The notes beneath the pieces were generated by a model. That model made no database searches, was not told the DNA's origin, and was given only the letters and a program-made list of their open reading frames with translations. A program made the translations under genes and the position numbers. Below are positions 34,586 to 43,404 of a DNA stretch of 64,000 nucleotides, in pieces; within the stretch, counting starts at the first letter, position 1; each line of letters starts with the position of its first letter. Location of the stretch: the NCBI GenBank assembly GCA_947488155.1, contig CANKYK010000001.1, positions 558,001 through 622,000 on the forward strand, read 5' to 3'. Source of the DNA: an uncultured Erythrobacter sp. (GTDB lineage: Bacteria > Pseudomonadota > Alphaproteobacteria > Sphingomonadales > Sphingomonadaceae).

Positions 34586-37120
34586 ATGCAGTTGAATTTA
34601 GTGAAACCGGCCTTCACGCTGGGGCTGAGTCTTGTCGCGGCCAGTTGCGCGCAAAGCTATACTGGCGATCAGGCGGAAGTCGTATCGACCAATGCGGTCA
34701 GCACGCAGGGCGTGATCAACCCGGAAATCTGGCCCCAATTGCCCGCCACCCCGCTCGATCCGGCGATCGAAGCACGCATTGATACGATCATGGCCAAGAT
34801 GACTTTGGAACAAAAAGTCGGCCAAACAATGCAAGCCGATTCCGCGTCTGTGACGCCTGAGGACGTGAAGAAATACCGGCTGGGATCTGTTCTCAGCGGC
34901 GGCAATTCCGCGCCGGGCCCCCTACCCTACGCCGACACCTCTAGCTGGCTAGAGATGGCTGACAAATATTGGGAGGCATCGACCGATCCGGAAGGGGTAG
35001 AGGTCGCTATTCCGGTGATCTGGGGGATCGATGCAGTCCACGGCCATGCCAACTTGATCGGCGCAACAATTTTCCCGCACAATATCGGCCTTGGCGCGGC
35101 GCGTGATCCCGATCTGATTGAACGGATCATGGCAGCGACCGCCCGCGAATTGGTCGTCTCAGGCCACGATTGGACCTTTGCACCAACATTGGCTGTACCT
35201 CGCAATGACAATTGGGGCCGAGGTTATGAGGGCTTTTCAGAGGACCCGGAAGTCGTCGTCTCTTATTCAGACCGGATCGTCGAGGGTCTTCAAGGCACAT
35301 ACGGCGAAGCTGATTTTATGGCGTCCGGCAAGATCTTGTCCGCAGCCAAACACTATATCGGCGACGGTGCCACCGATTATGGCCGCGATCAAGGCGATGC
35401 CAGCATCAGCGAAGAGGAGCTGCGCGATATCCATGCAATAGGCTATCTCCCCGCTCTTGAGGCCCAAGTCCAAACTGTGATGGTGTCTTTTTCCAGCTGG
35501 CAGACCGTCAAGATGACCGCCAATAAGGCGCTGATCACCGATGTTTTGAAAGATCGCCTGAACTTCAACGGTTTCGTAGTAAGCGATTGGAACGCGCACG
35601 GACAAATTCCGGGCTGTTCAAACACCGATTGCCCAGAGGCATTCAACGCCGGCATCGATATGTTCATGGCGCCTGACAGTTGGCGCGGGCTGTATGAAAG
35701 CACGCTGGCCCATGCGAAATCGGGGCGGATACCGATGGAACGGTTGGATGATGCGGTTCGCCGGATTTTGCGGGTGAAGCTGCAATATGGTCTGTTTGAT
35801 CGAGGCGCGCCGAGCACTCGGCAAGATGCTGGCGATGTGAGCTTGCTAGCCAATGCGGAGCACCGCGCGCTGGCCCGAGAAGCGGTCCGTAAATCGCTGG
35901 TTCTGCTCAAAAACAACAAGTCTCTGCTGCCACTTGATCCGGGCAAAACTGTGCTCGTAGTGGGTGACGGCGCGGACAGCATAGCCAAGGCTTCCGGCGG
36001 CTGGACCCTGTCATGGCAAGGCGGTGCTCACACCAATGATGAGTTCCCCAATGGCCAGTCGATCCTCAGCGGTATTCAAGAAGCTGTTGGCGCAGCGGGC
36101 GGCACGGTGATCTTTGACAAAGACGGCACCGGCAATCATTCCGCTGATGTCGTGATCGCGGTTTATGGCGAGGATGCCTATGCCGAATTCCAGGGCGACC
36201 GTCCGCATCTCGATTTTTCCGAAGAAGGCTTCGATACGAGCCTGCTTGCAAGCTATCAAGCGGCGGGTACGCCGGTGGTCTCAGTGTTCCTTTCCGGCCG
36301 ACCGATGTGGGTCAATCCAGAGATCAACGCCTCTGATGCGTTCGTCGCCGCATGGCTGCCGGGCAGCGAAGGCGCGGGTATCAGCGACCTGTTGTTCCGC
36401 ACCAATCCTGCATATGACTTTACTGGTAGGCTTTCCTTTTCCTGGCCCAAACTCGCGAGTCAATCGGAACTCAACGTCGGTGATGAGGATTATGACCCGC
36501 AGTTCGCCTATGGCTATGGCCTATCCTATGCGAGCAAGGGGAACTTAGCGAAGCTTTCTGAACGCTCTGGCATTAATGCTAGCGGCTCTTCGGTCGGCGA
36601 TGTTCTCTATGCGGGCGGCCGCGCGCCAAATCCATGGTCGCTCTATGGGGTGGTGGATAATGCGCAAACACGCCTTAATTCCAGCGACTGGGACGGCGGC
36701 GCATTGTCGTTCGCTGGGCTTGACCGTTTGGCCCAAGAGGACTCCTTGCGGATCACTTGGGGTTCGGACGAACCCTATGTTCGGTTCAGCAGTCATGTGC
36801 CTGTAGATTTCAAACGGCAGTCAAACGGCGCAATGGAGCTGGCCTTCTTTGTGCGGAACACTGGCAATGCGCCTGCTAACCTGCGGGTCGCCATGGGCTG
36901 TGATGATGACAGCACATGTGGCCGAGGCCTGCTGGTCAGCGTGACCTCGGGCGAGTGGCGTGAAGTGCGCTTGTCGCTGGCATGTTTTGCAGACCTTGGT
37001 GCTGATCTCGGCGCGCTCAGCACCGGTATGATCATTCGATCCGAAGGCCCCGCGTCCATCGGTCTGTCGGACATCCGGCTGGAGCCTGATATCGACGCCA
37101 CGCGGTCCTGCGCGTTTTGA
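34586..37120 (+). CDS. Exported GH3 beta-glucosidase/glucan glucohydrolase lipoprotein
   Basis: This 844-residue protein starts at ATG 34586 with GGGGGAGAG upstream; an upstream in-frame GTG is less likely. The leader ends LSLVAASC, a lipobox. The GH3 N-terminal barrel shows MTLEQKVGQTMQ, IPVIWGIDAVHGHANL, FAPTLAVPRNDNWGRGYEGFSEDP and KHYIGDG. The nucleophile aspartate is in FVVSDWNAHG. The C-terminal domain follows (REAVRKSLVLLKNN, PMWVNPEINASDAFVAAWLPGSEG), then an extra beta-rich domain of about 170 residues. Architecture and length fit exo-1,3/1,4-beta-glucan glucohydrolases of the ExoP type. It releases glucose from beta-glucan oligosaccharides. Gluconokinase follows after 18 bp. Confidence 0.93.
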   Translation: MQLNLVKPAFTLGLSLVAASCAQSYTGDQAEVVSTNAVSTQGVINPEIWPQLPATPLDPAIEARIDTIMAKMTLEQKVGQTMQADSASVTPEDVKKYRLGSVLSGGNSAPGPLPYADTSSWLEMADKYWEASTDPEGVEVAIPVIWGIDAVHGHANLIGATIFPHNIGLGAARDPDLIERIMAATARELVVSGHDWTFAPTLAVPRNDNWGRGYEGFSEDPEVVVSYSDRIVEGLQGTYGEADFMASGKILSAAKHYIGDGATDYGRDQGDASISEEELRDIHAIGYLPALEAQVQTVMVSFSSWQTVKMTANKALITDVLKDRLNFNGFVVSDWNAHGQIPGCSNTDCPEAFNAGIDMFMAPDSWRGLYESTLAHAKSGRIPMERLDDAVRRILRVKLQYGLFDRGAPSTRQDAGDVSLLANAEHRALAREAVRKSLVLLKNNKSLLPLDPGKTVLVVGDGADSIAKASGGWTLSWQGGAHTNDEFPNGQSILSGIQEAVGAAGGTVIFDKDGTGNHSADVVIAVYGEDAYAEFQGDRPHLDFSEEGFDTSLLASYQAAGTPVVSVFLSGRPMWVNPEINASDAFVAAWLPGSEGAGISDLLFRTNPAYDFTGRLSFSWPKLASQSELNVGDEDYDPQFAYGYGLSYASKGNLAKLSERSGINASGSSVGDVLYAGGRAPNPWSLYGVVDNAQTRLNSSDWDGGALSFAGLDRLAQEDSLRITWGSDEPYVRFSSHVPVDFKRQSNGAMELAFFVRNTGNAPANLRVAMGCDDDSTCGRGLLVSVTSGEWREVRLSLACFADLGADLGALSTGMIIRSEGPASIGLSDIRLEPDIDATRSCAF

Positions 37121-37138
37121 GCCAAGCTGCGCTCTGAC

Positions 37139-37630
37139 ATGACCGCTCGGCTCGTTATTATCATGGGGCCAAGCGGCTGTGGCAAATCACGGATTGCGGG
37201 CGCATTGGCGGAGGCAGTCGCGGCTCCCATGCTGGAGGGTGATGATTTTCACCCGCCTGAGAACCGCGCCAAGATGATGGCTGGCGAGGCCTTAACTGAC
37301 GGCGACCGCGCGACATGGATCGACGCCATGCTTGCCGCAATTGCGCAGCACAAAGAGCCGCTGGTCGTCCTCGCGTGCTCCGCCCTCACCCGATACGTTC
37401 AAGACCGCCTGCAAGCCGTCCCCAACCGCGAAACGCTCTTCGTCTTGCTCGATGCTCCGCGTAAGACACTGGCCGCGAGGATGCGCAATCGCGAAGATCA
37501 TTTCATGCCGGTCAGCTTGCTCGATAGTCAGCTTGACGCGCTCGATGCCCCTGACAGCGCGATCCGCGTGGATGCCGAGCAGCCAGTCAGTGCGATCGTG
37601 CAGCAGCTCTCTGCCGCTCTAGAGCACTAA
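37139..37630 (+). CDS. gntK: Gluconokinase
   Basis: This 163-residue P-loop kinase has Walker A GPSGCGKS at residues 10-17. The gluconokinase signatures MLEGDDFHPPENRAKM, GDRATWIDAM, VLACSALTRYVQDRL and NREDHFMPVSLLDSQ are present. It phosphorylates gluconate to 6-phosphogluconate for the Entner-Doudoroff or pentose phosphate route in the cytoplasm. It follows GH3 after 18 bp without a strong ribosome site, so coupling is likely. Its 3' end overlaps the convergent gluconate transporter gene by 12 bp. Confidence 0.93.
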   Translation: MTARLVIIMGPSGCGKSRIAGALAEAVAAPMLEGDDFHPPENRAKMMAGEALTDGDRATWIDAMLAAIAQHKEPLVVLACSALTRYVQDRLQAVPNRETLFVLLDAPRKTLAARMRNREDHFMPVSLLDSQLDALDAPDSAIRVDAEQPVSAIVQQLSAALEH

Positions 37631-38968
37631 ACCCAGCGCCAATACCATCGCAAAACCGACAAGGCCGACGAGCGTCGAGGCGACAGTCCATGTCCTAAGC
37701 GTTTCGCGTTCAGTCAGGCCAAAATAGCGCGACACCAGCCAGAAGCCGCTGTCGTTCACATGGCTGACCACACTTGCCCCGGCCGCAATGGCGATCACCA
37801 TGCGCGCAAGATCCCAGCCCTCCAGCCCGGCAGCGAGCGCCAATGGCGCGCATAGTCCCGCCGCCGTCAGCATCGCGACCGTTGCCGATCCCTGCGCCAC
37901 TCGCACAATCGCGGCGAGTACGAAGCCTGCGACAATCGGGCCAATGCCCAGGCCCGCAAAGCTTTCTGCGAGCATCTTGCCCGCGCCGGTATCAACCAAG
38001 ACCTGTTTGAACGCCCCGCCTGCCCCGGTCACCAACAAGATCACAGCGGTCGGTTCAAACGCGCGCGACAGACCGTCTTTAAGCCGCTCAGCCCCAGCCT
38101 CATCGTCCGCGCTCAGCGCCATTGCGGCGACCGCGCAGCCGATCAGCAGCGCGGTAAACGGATGCCCTACAAAGGCCAAGAACGGGCTTTCAACGCCGAA
38201 CTGCCCCGCGAGCGCAGCGGCAACGATCAGCGCAATCGGCAGCGCCACGACCAGAGCGGCACGCATTGCCAGACCAGCATTCGCAGCGGCCTCTTCATTT
38301 GCCCCAGCGCCCGTATCGCTCATCGGCAACCAGCCACGCGCATCAGCAAAGCGCGCGTAATACGGTCCCGCGATCAGCATTGCCGGAATACCAGCCGCCA
38401 GCCCGCAGATGATCACCAGGCCCAGGTCGGCCGAGAGAATCTCCGCCACGGCGACCGGTCCCGGGGTTGGCGGGATGAAAGCATGCGCCGTCGCCAGCCC
38501 GGCGAGCAGCGGCAATCCGAAGAACAGCGCCGGTTTGCCAGCGCGCATCGCAAGCGCTTGCACCAGTGGGAACAGCAAGATCAGTCCAACGTCGAAGAAC
38601 ACCGGTATCGCGATCACCAGCCCAACAAAACCCATCGCAATACCCGCTGGCCCCGCGGGGCGATTGCCGATCAACGAGCGCGCCAGCGCCGCTGCGCCGC
38701 CGCTTGCCTCCAGATAGACGCCGAGCAGCGCGCCAAGTCCGACAATCACGGCTATAAAGCCGAGCACACCGGCAAAGCCGTTTGTCACCGCATCGATCAC
38801 TGCGTCCGGCGCCAGGCCCGCCATCAGGCCGGTTGCCAAGGCCGCGACCAGCAAGGCCGCAAACGCATTCACCCGCCGCACCAGGATCAGGATCAGCAAT
38901 CCAGCGACACCAATCGCGGTTGCGATCAGTGGCCGCCACTCAGCCAGCAATTGCGCAAAATCACTCAT
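37619..38968 (-). CDS. gntP: Gluconate:H+ symporter, GntP family
   Basis: This 449-residue protein starts at ATG 38968 (MSDFAQLLAEW); an upstream in-frame ATG at 39043 has a poorer context. It has about 12 hydrophobic segments and the GntP hallmarks AFIPPTPGPVAVAEIL, VSHVNDSGFWLVSRYFGLTERETLRTW and GAGGAFKQVLVDTGAG. It imports gluconate or a related aldonate. It converges on gluconokinase with a 12 bp overlap. With the exported lactonase it suggests that aldonates are made outside the cytoplasm and taken up for phosphorylation. Confidence 0.92.
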   Translation of the reverse strand: MSDFAQLLAEWRPLIATAIGVAGLLILILVRRVNAFAALLVAALATGLMAGLAPDAVIDAVTNGFAGVLGFIAVIVGLGALLGVYLEASGGAAALARSLIGNRPAGPAGIAMGFVGLVIAIPVFFDVGLILLFPLVQALAMRAGKPALFFGLPLLAGLATAHAFIPPTPGPVAVAEILSADLGLVIICGLAAGIPAMLIAGPYYARFADARGWLPMSDTGAGANEEAAANAGLAMRAALVVALPIALIVAAALAGQFGVESPFLAFVGHPFTALLIGCAVAAMALSADDEAGAERLKDGLSRAFEPTAVILLVTGAGGAFKQVLVDTGAGKMLAESFAGLGIGPIVAGFVLAAIVRVAQGSATVAMLTAAGLCAPLALAAGLEGWDLARMVIAIAAGASVVSHVNDSGFWLVSRYFGLTERETLRTWTVASTLVGLVGFAMVLALGLVL

Positions 38969-39177
38969 GCTATACTGGCCTTCCCGTGCAGAGCGGCGTT
39001 GGAACACAGGCAGCATTTGCAAAACTGTGACTTTTGCGAACAAGCAATATTTTTCATGATGTTACACCGCATAACTATGTTGGATGTGTGACTTTTCAAA
39101 TGTACGCTCCAGCAATCACGCACATTCTACTTCAGGCACAAAGAGTAGGAAAATCATCAACCTGTGACACGCAGCAA

Positions 39178-41046
39178 TCATTGCGCATCAACCCGGTCCA
39201 GGAGAAAAACTCGGTCCTCTTTGATGGATGGCCCGATAAGCCTTTTTAGGTCATTTGAACTCGTCAGCTTCACCGCATGCCTATCGCCAACAAATATGCC
39301 AGCAACGGGATCGAACAAACGCACCCGGTAGTGGCCAGGCACAACCACGTCCTTGCCCGGTTTAGGGGCCGCGTCACTCCAATAGATCGCATAGCTGCGT
39401 CCCGCGTCAGTCAGGCAATAGGCATCGCCCGCGCATGGCTGCATGTCCCAATATTCAAGGTTCTCTTCAAAGAAGCGCAGCGCGATCCGCGTTTGCCGCC
39501 ACAGCTCGGCGCGGCTGCGCCAATCCTCCGTCGTCAAATCATTGCCATCCTGATGCGCGCCGAAATACCACTCCACTCCAGCGCCCCCGCCCAACAATGT
39601 ACCCCACAGCGCGTGCTGCCGCAGGCTATCGTGCATGGGATCGTGCTTGTCAGCTCGCGCGCCGATCTGCCACTCACCAATTTCATCCATGGTGATCGCC
39701 CATGGCCGCCCCGCCTCGCGCGAGGCCGCGATCCATTTGCGCACCTCAGCATTCACCGTCATTCGTTTGGAAACCTGAAACGACAGACCAGCCAGCGATA
39801 GCTCGCCAAGCAGGGGAGTGAGGATTGTATCCTTATCCGAGCCTTCCGAATGGGTGTGGAGCAGGACCGGATGGCCATAGGGATCATTCGCGGCGATATG
39901 CTGCGCCATGGCCTTGCGCTGTGCGTCATTCTGCCCCTCTGGGCGCCAATGAACCGGGCCATTTTCCTCACCTAGATTCCAGAACAGTGCCGGATGATGC
40001 GCAAAGCGGGCGATCAACTCGTTCAAATAGAGTTGCCGCTGCGGCCCCGTGTCACCACCATCCAGCAGCAGCTCGTTCTCGGTTTCCTGCAACACAATAT
40101 GCAAAGCGACGCCGCGCGCCTGCATATGCGCAAAAACTGTCTCCCATTGGGCCAGCTTGCTGACATCAAACCGGGTGGGATCATCGGGCGAGGCCCAGGG
40201 CCACACGTCCTTGCCATCACCCGCAACATTATAGGTTAGGAAATAGACGGCGTTCATACCTTGATCGGCGAGGTAGTTGACCGCCCCGATCAGACCTTTG
40301 CCTTTGCCGTCCTGCCAGGTGGGATCGCCCGCCCGCCAATCGCGGATGTGCGGGGCGAAACTGTGAATGTCCCCGCCCGCATCCGCCTCACCATCGCGGG
40401 CATTATCAGACATGCGGTAGGTGCCATCGAAATCAGCAAATGCGAGCAGGTTTTCGGGACTATTGGCTCCGCCCTTCAGCCACCTTTTGCCGGTCTGCGC
40501 GGTGCGGAAATATTGCCCATCTTGGGTGAGCTTTCCAGTCGCGTAGAAACCCCTCGCATCACTCTCTGGCGGTGCAACGGCAAAACGCCCCTGCCATTGG
40601 CCGAGGCTTTTGGGCGTGGCCCCTGTAGAACTGGTTGTACCGGTGGCCAATGCAATATCAGCCCCCTGCTCCAGCCGCGCGGAATAACTCCATTCACCCG
40701 GCTCATCCGGCATAAAGCGCGCTCGCCAGATATTGCCACTATCCGCCCCTGTCTCGCCCGCATTGCCGTCGGCGGCGAAGAACCCGCGGGTCGAAACCAC
40801 GCGCGTCCCCTTGGTGTAGGTGACGATCAGCCGTGTATCGGTAAAGGGGTTAAGCTCGCCGGTCTCACTCAATTGCGGCCCGGCGAAATCCAGCGTCACC
40901 GGCTGCCACTGCTGATGCACAGCGAGCACTTCCGGTGTAGCAGAGACAGCAGCCGCGTTTTGAAGCGGCGGCGGCGCAGCGCAACCAGAAAGCACCAGCA
41001 GACCCGCCGCCATAGCAGCAGCGCGAGTGGCCTGGGCGCTGCGCAT
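39178..41046 (-). CDS. Lipoprotein glycoside hydrolase with DUF5060-like N-terminal domain
   Basis: The start is ATG 41046 (622 residues); a GTG at 41052 directly after the upstream stop is an alternative. The leader ends GLLVLSGC, a lipobox. An N-terminal beta-sandwich of DUF5060 type (WQPVTLDFAGPQLSETGELNPFTDTRL, RARFMPDEPGEWSYSARL) leads into a TIM-barrel (NYLADQGMNAVYFLTYNVAGDGKDVWPW). Candidate catalytic glutamates are in NLGEENGP and TMDEIGEW. A C-terminal beta domain is of the putative collagen-binding type (GHYRVRLFDPVAG). Relatives act on plant or algal polysaccharides, but activity is largely uncharacterised. It follows the cupin lipoprotein gene directly. Confidence 0.8.
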   Translation of the reverse strand: MRSAQATRAAAMAAGLLVLSGCAAPPPLQNAAAVSATPEVLAVHQQWQPVTLDFAGPQLSETGELNPFTDTRLIVTYTKGTRVVSTRGFFAADGNAGETGADSGNIWRARFMPDEPGEWSYSARLEQGADIALATGTTSSTGATPKSLGQWQGRFAVAPPESDARGFYATGKLTQDGQYFRTAQTGKRWLKGGANSPENLLAFADFDGTYRMSDNARDGEADAGGDIHSFAPHIRDWRAGDPTWQDGKGKGLIGAVNYLADQGMNAVYFLTYNVAGDGKDVWPWASPDDPTRFDVSKLAQWETVFAHMQARGVALHIVLQETENELLLDGGDTGPQRQLYLNELIARFAHHPALFWNLGEENGPVHWRPEGQNDAQRKAMAQHIAANDPYGHPVLLHTHSEGSDKDTILTPLLGELSLAGLSFQVSKRMTVNAEVRKWIAASREAGRPWAITMDEIGEWQIGARADKHDPMHDSLRQHALWGTLLGGGAGVEWYFGAHQDGNDLTTEDWRSRAELWRQTRIALRFFEENLEYWDMQPCAGDAYCLTDAGRSYAIYWSDAAPKPGKDVVVPGHYRVRLFDPVAGIFVGDRHAVKLTSSNDLKRLIGPSIKEDRVFLLDRVDAQ

Positions 41047-41052
41047 TGTCAC

Positions 41053-41550
41053 TTATTCTTCGCCTGCCGCCTCCAGCGGATCAGGCGGTGTTGGCAGCCC
41101 GGCGGAATTCCATTTCCAGAACACAAAGGTCAGCGGCGTGTCCCCTGTATTTTTGACGCCGTGCACATCCCACGGCGCGGCGTAGAGCATATCACCCTTG
41201 TTTGCGGTGAAGACCTCTTCACCGACGGTCCATTCACCCTGCCCCTCCAGCACCATCAGGAATTCTTCCTCGGCATGGCGATGCGGTGGATGGATTTCGA
41301 GACCGGGTTTGATCGTCGCTGTGCCCGACAAAAGATCTCGCGTACCGGCCGTTGTCCCGGCGAAATATTCGGCAAAGGTGCCCCATTCCTCTTCGGTGGA
41401 TTTGGCGGTTTGGGTCGTTAGAACAGTGGTCGCCAATGGCGATCCGCCCGCCTCTGCCGGGGCCTCTTCGTTCGGTTCGCTCGCCTGCGGTGCGCCGCAA
41501 GCGGCCAGGCTGCAAGCCGCCAACCCGAGTAATGCTGTATGAAACTTCAT
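41053..41550 (-). CDS. Cupin-domain lipoprotein
   Basis: This 165-residue protein starts at ATG 41550 with AGGAGG five bases before it. The leader ends LAACSLAAC, a lipobox. A single cupin domain follows with the metal-ligand pattern HPPHRHAEEEFLMVLEGQGEW and the second motif GDMLYAAPWDVHGVKNTGD. It should be periplasmic and may bind a metal and a sugar or act as an isomerase or oxygenase. It has an operator-like site 25 bp upstream and is followed at once by the DUF5060-type hydrolase, so both probably belong to the LacI regulon. Enzymatic role unknown. Confidence 0.85.
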   Translation of the reverse strand: MKFHTALLGLAACSLAACGAPQASEPNEEAPAEAGGSPLATTVLTTQTAKSTEEEWGTFAEYFAGTTAGTRDLLSGTATIKPGLEIHPPHRHAEEEFLMVLEGQGEWTVGEEVFTANKGDMLYAAPWDVHGVKNTGDTPLTFVFWKWNSAGLPTPPDPLEAAGEE

Positions 41551-41574
41551 CAATCCCTCCTCACTTTGGAAATA

Positions 41575-41590
41575 CTGATAACGTTGTCAA
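41575..41590. promoter_or_regulatory. Variant LacI-type operator (CTGATAACGTTGTCAA) before the cupin gene
   Basis: It matches TTGACAACCTTGTCAA at 13 of 16 positions and keeps the right arm TTGTCAA fully. It lies 25 bp upstream of the cupin start at 41550, close to where the core promoter should be. Confidence 0.6.
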
Positions 41591-41734
41591 AGAGCGCGCG
41601 CAAGATCACCTGATACCTGCGGGTAAACATGTGGTGGGCATCCACGATCGACCGGCTGACTTACCTGGTCGCTTCGACTAGCAAAGAGAGAGGACGCCCG
41701 CAGGGCGGCACCGGGGCATGATAGGATTGGCCAA

Positions 41735-43396
41735 ATGACGATGGACTGGATTTCTTTGGCTGATGAGGCAGCGCAGGCCGCCCGCTCTTACACCGCCGCC
41801 GTCGCGGACAAGACCGCCAAAGTCATTGCGCCGGGTGGCCGGGTGGATGCCGCCTTGGCTGAGCGCGAGCAGCGCCTGGTTCACGGCTTTGCCTGGACCT
41901 CCACCACGGCTCAAGCGCTGGAGGCGACCGCCGATTGGGCGAAATCGGCGCAGTCTGCGGGCGCATTCCAAGCGGTCGACGAGCTGGTCTTACGCATCGG
42001 CTTTGGCGAATATTGCGCTCAATTGGCCAGCGGCATTGTGATGAGCGCCAATGAAGTGATCCGCCCGGCCGAATTTGGACTGGAGGATGCCGCACACGCC
42101 TTCGCAGCCAATCCCGGCACCGCTCGGATGATCGCAGAGGGCAATACGGCAGAGACCCGCGCTGAGCTAACCGAGCGGCTGAGCCAGGGTGAGCGGCCCT
42201 ACGAAGGGCTGGGCGATGAAACGCTAGACATGATCCGGACGCAATTTCGCGCCTTTACCGCCGACCGGATCACGCCGCATGCCCACGCCTGGCACTTGGC
42301 AGATGATCTCATCCCGCTTGAGATTGTAAATGAGATGGCCGAACTGGGCGTTTTCGGCGTGTGCATTGCTGAGGAATATGGCGGACTTGGCCTGGGCAAG
42401 CTGGCAATGTCGCTCGTGTCTGAGGAGCTGTCGCGCGGCTGGATCTGTGCCGGATCGCTCGGCACCCGGTCTGAGATTGCGGGCGAGCTGATCGGAGAGA
42501 ACGGCACGGATGCGCAAAAGGCCGAGCTGCTGCCGCAAATCGCCGATGGGCGGATCCTACCAACTGCCGTTTTCACAGAGCCGGATACAGGCTCAGACCT
42601 CGCCTCCGTGCGCACCCGCGCGGCCCAGCAAACGGACGGCAGCTGGCGCATTCACGGGGCAAAAACCTGGATCACCCACGCCGCGCGGGCCGATCTGATG
42701 ACGGTTCTGTGCCGCACCAATCCGGATGAACCCGGTTATTGCGGGCTGTCCATGCTGCTCGCGCACAAGGCACGCGGCACCGACGCGGCACCCTTCCCCG
42801 ACGCAGGCCTAGACGGCAGCGAGATCGAAGTTCTCGGCTATCGCGGGATGAAGGAATATGCGCTGGGCTTTGACAATTTCGCCGTCGAAGAGGCCGCCCT
42901 GCTCGGCGGGGCAGAGGGCCAGGGCTTCAAGCAATTGATGCGCACCTTTGAGGGCGCCCGCATTCAAACCGCCGCCCGCGCCATCGGCGTTGCCTGGAAC
43001 GCCTTTGACCTCGCGCTCGGCTATGCATTGGAACGCAAGCAATTTGGCAAATGCCTCACCGCCTTTCCGCGGGTCGCGGATAAGCTAGCGATGATGGCAG
43101 CAGAGACTGTTATGGCGCGCGAACTGACCTATTCGGCCGCCCGTCACAAAGATCTGGGCGAGCGCTGCGATATCGAAGCAGGCATGGCGAAACTGCTCGC
43201 CGCGCGCGTGGCCTCGGCCAATGCGGATAACGCGCTGCAAGTGCATGGCGGCAATGGCTATGCGCTCGAATATCCGATCAGCCGGGTGTTGTGCGACGCG
43301 CGCATTCTCAACATTTTCGAAGGCGCTGGCGAGATCCAGGCCCATGTGATCGGTCGCGGCCTTGTGGCCAACAGGCTTAAGGACGCCTCTAACTAA
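41735..43396 (+). CDS. mcd: (2S)-methylsuccinyl-CoA dehydrogenase-like acyl-CoA dehydrogenase
   Basis: This 553-residue protein has a standard acyl-CoA dehydrogenase core from about residue 160 (FGVCIAEEYGGLGLGKLAM, FTEPDTGSDLASVRTRA, GYRGMKEYALGFDNF, LQVHGGNGYALEYPISRVLCDARI). An extra helical N-terminal region of about 150 residues precedes it. This long form is characteristic of methylsuccinyl-CoA dehydrogenase of the ethylmalonyl-CoA pathway, which assimilates acetyl-CoA. The catalytic glutamate is probably within NIFEGAGEIQ. No other gene of that pathway is in the window, so the specific assignment rests on length and motif character. Confidence 0.75.
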   Translation: MTMDWISLADEAAQAARSYTAAVADKTAKVIAPGGRVDAALAEREQRLVHGFAWTSTTAQALEATADWAKSAQSAGAFQAVDELVLRIGFGEYCAQLASGIVMSANEVIRPAEFGLEDAAHAFAANPGTARMIAEGNTAETRAELTERLSQGERPYEGLGDETLDMIRTQFRAFTADRITPHAHAWHLADDLIPLEIVNEMAELGVFGVCIAEEYGGLGLGKLAMSLVSEELSRGWICAGSLGTRSEIAGELIGENGTDAQKAELLPQIADGRILPTAVFTEPDTGSDLASVRTRAAQQTDGSWRIHGAKTWITHAARADLMTVLCRTNPDEPGYCGLSMLLAHKARGTDAAPFPDAGLDGSEIEVLGYRGMKEYALGFDNFAVEEAALLGGAEGQGFKQLMRTFEGARIQTAARAIGVAWNAFDLALGYALERKQFGKCLTAFPRVADKLAMMAAETVMARELTYSAARHKDLGERCDIEAGMAKLLAARVASANADNALQVHGGNGYALEYPISRVLCDARILNIFEGAGEIQAHVIGRGLVANRLKDASN

Positions 43397-43404
43397 GCTA
43401 GCCG

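Noticed and set aside
38162-39091. 309-codon plus-strand open frame
   Set aside because: It is antisense to GntP and very rich in Arg/Gln, with no domain. The GntP frame has strong family motifs.
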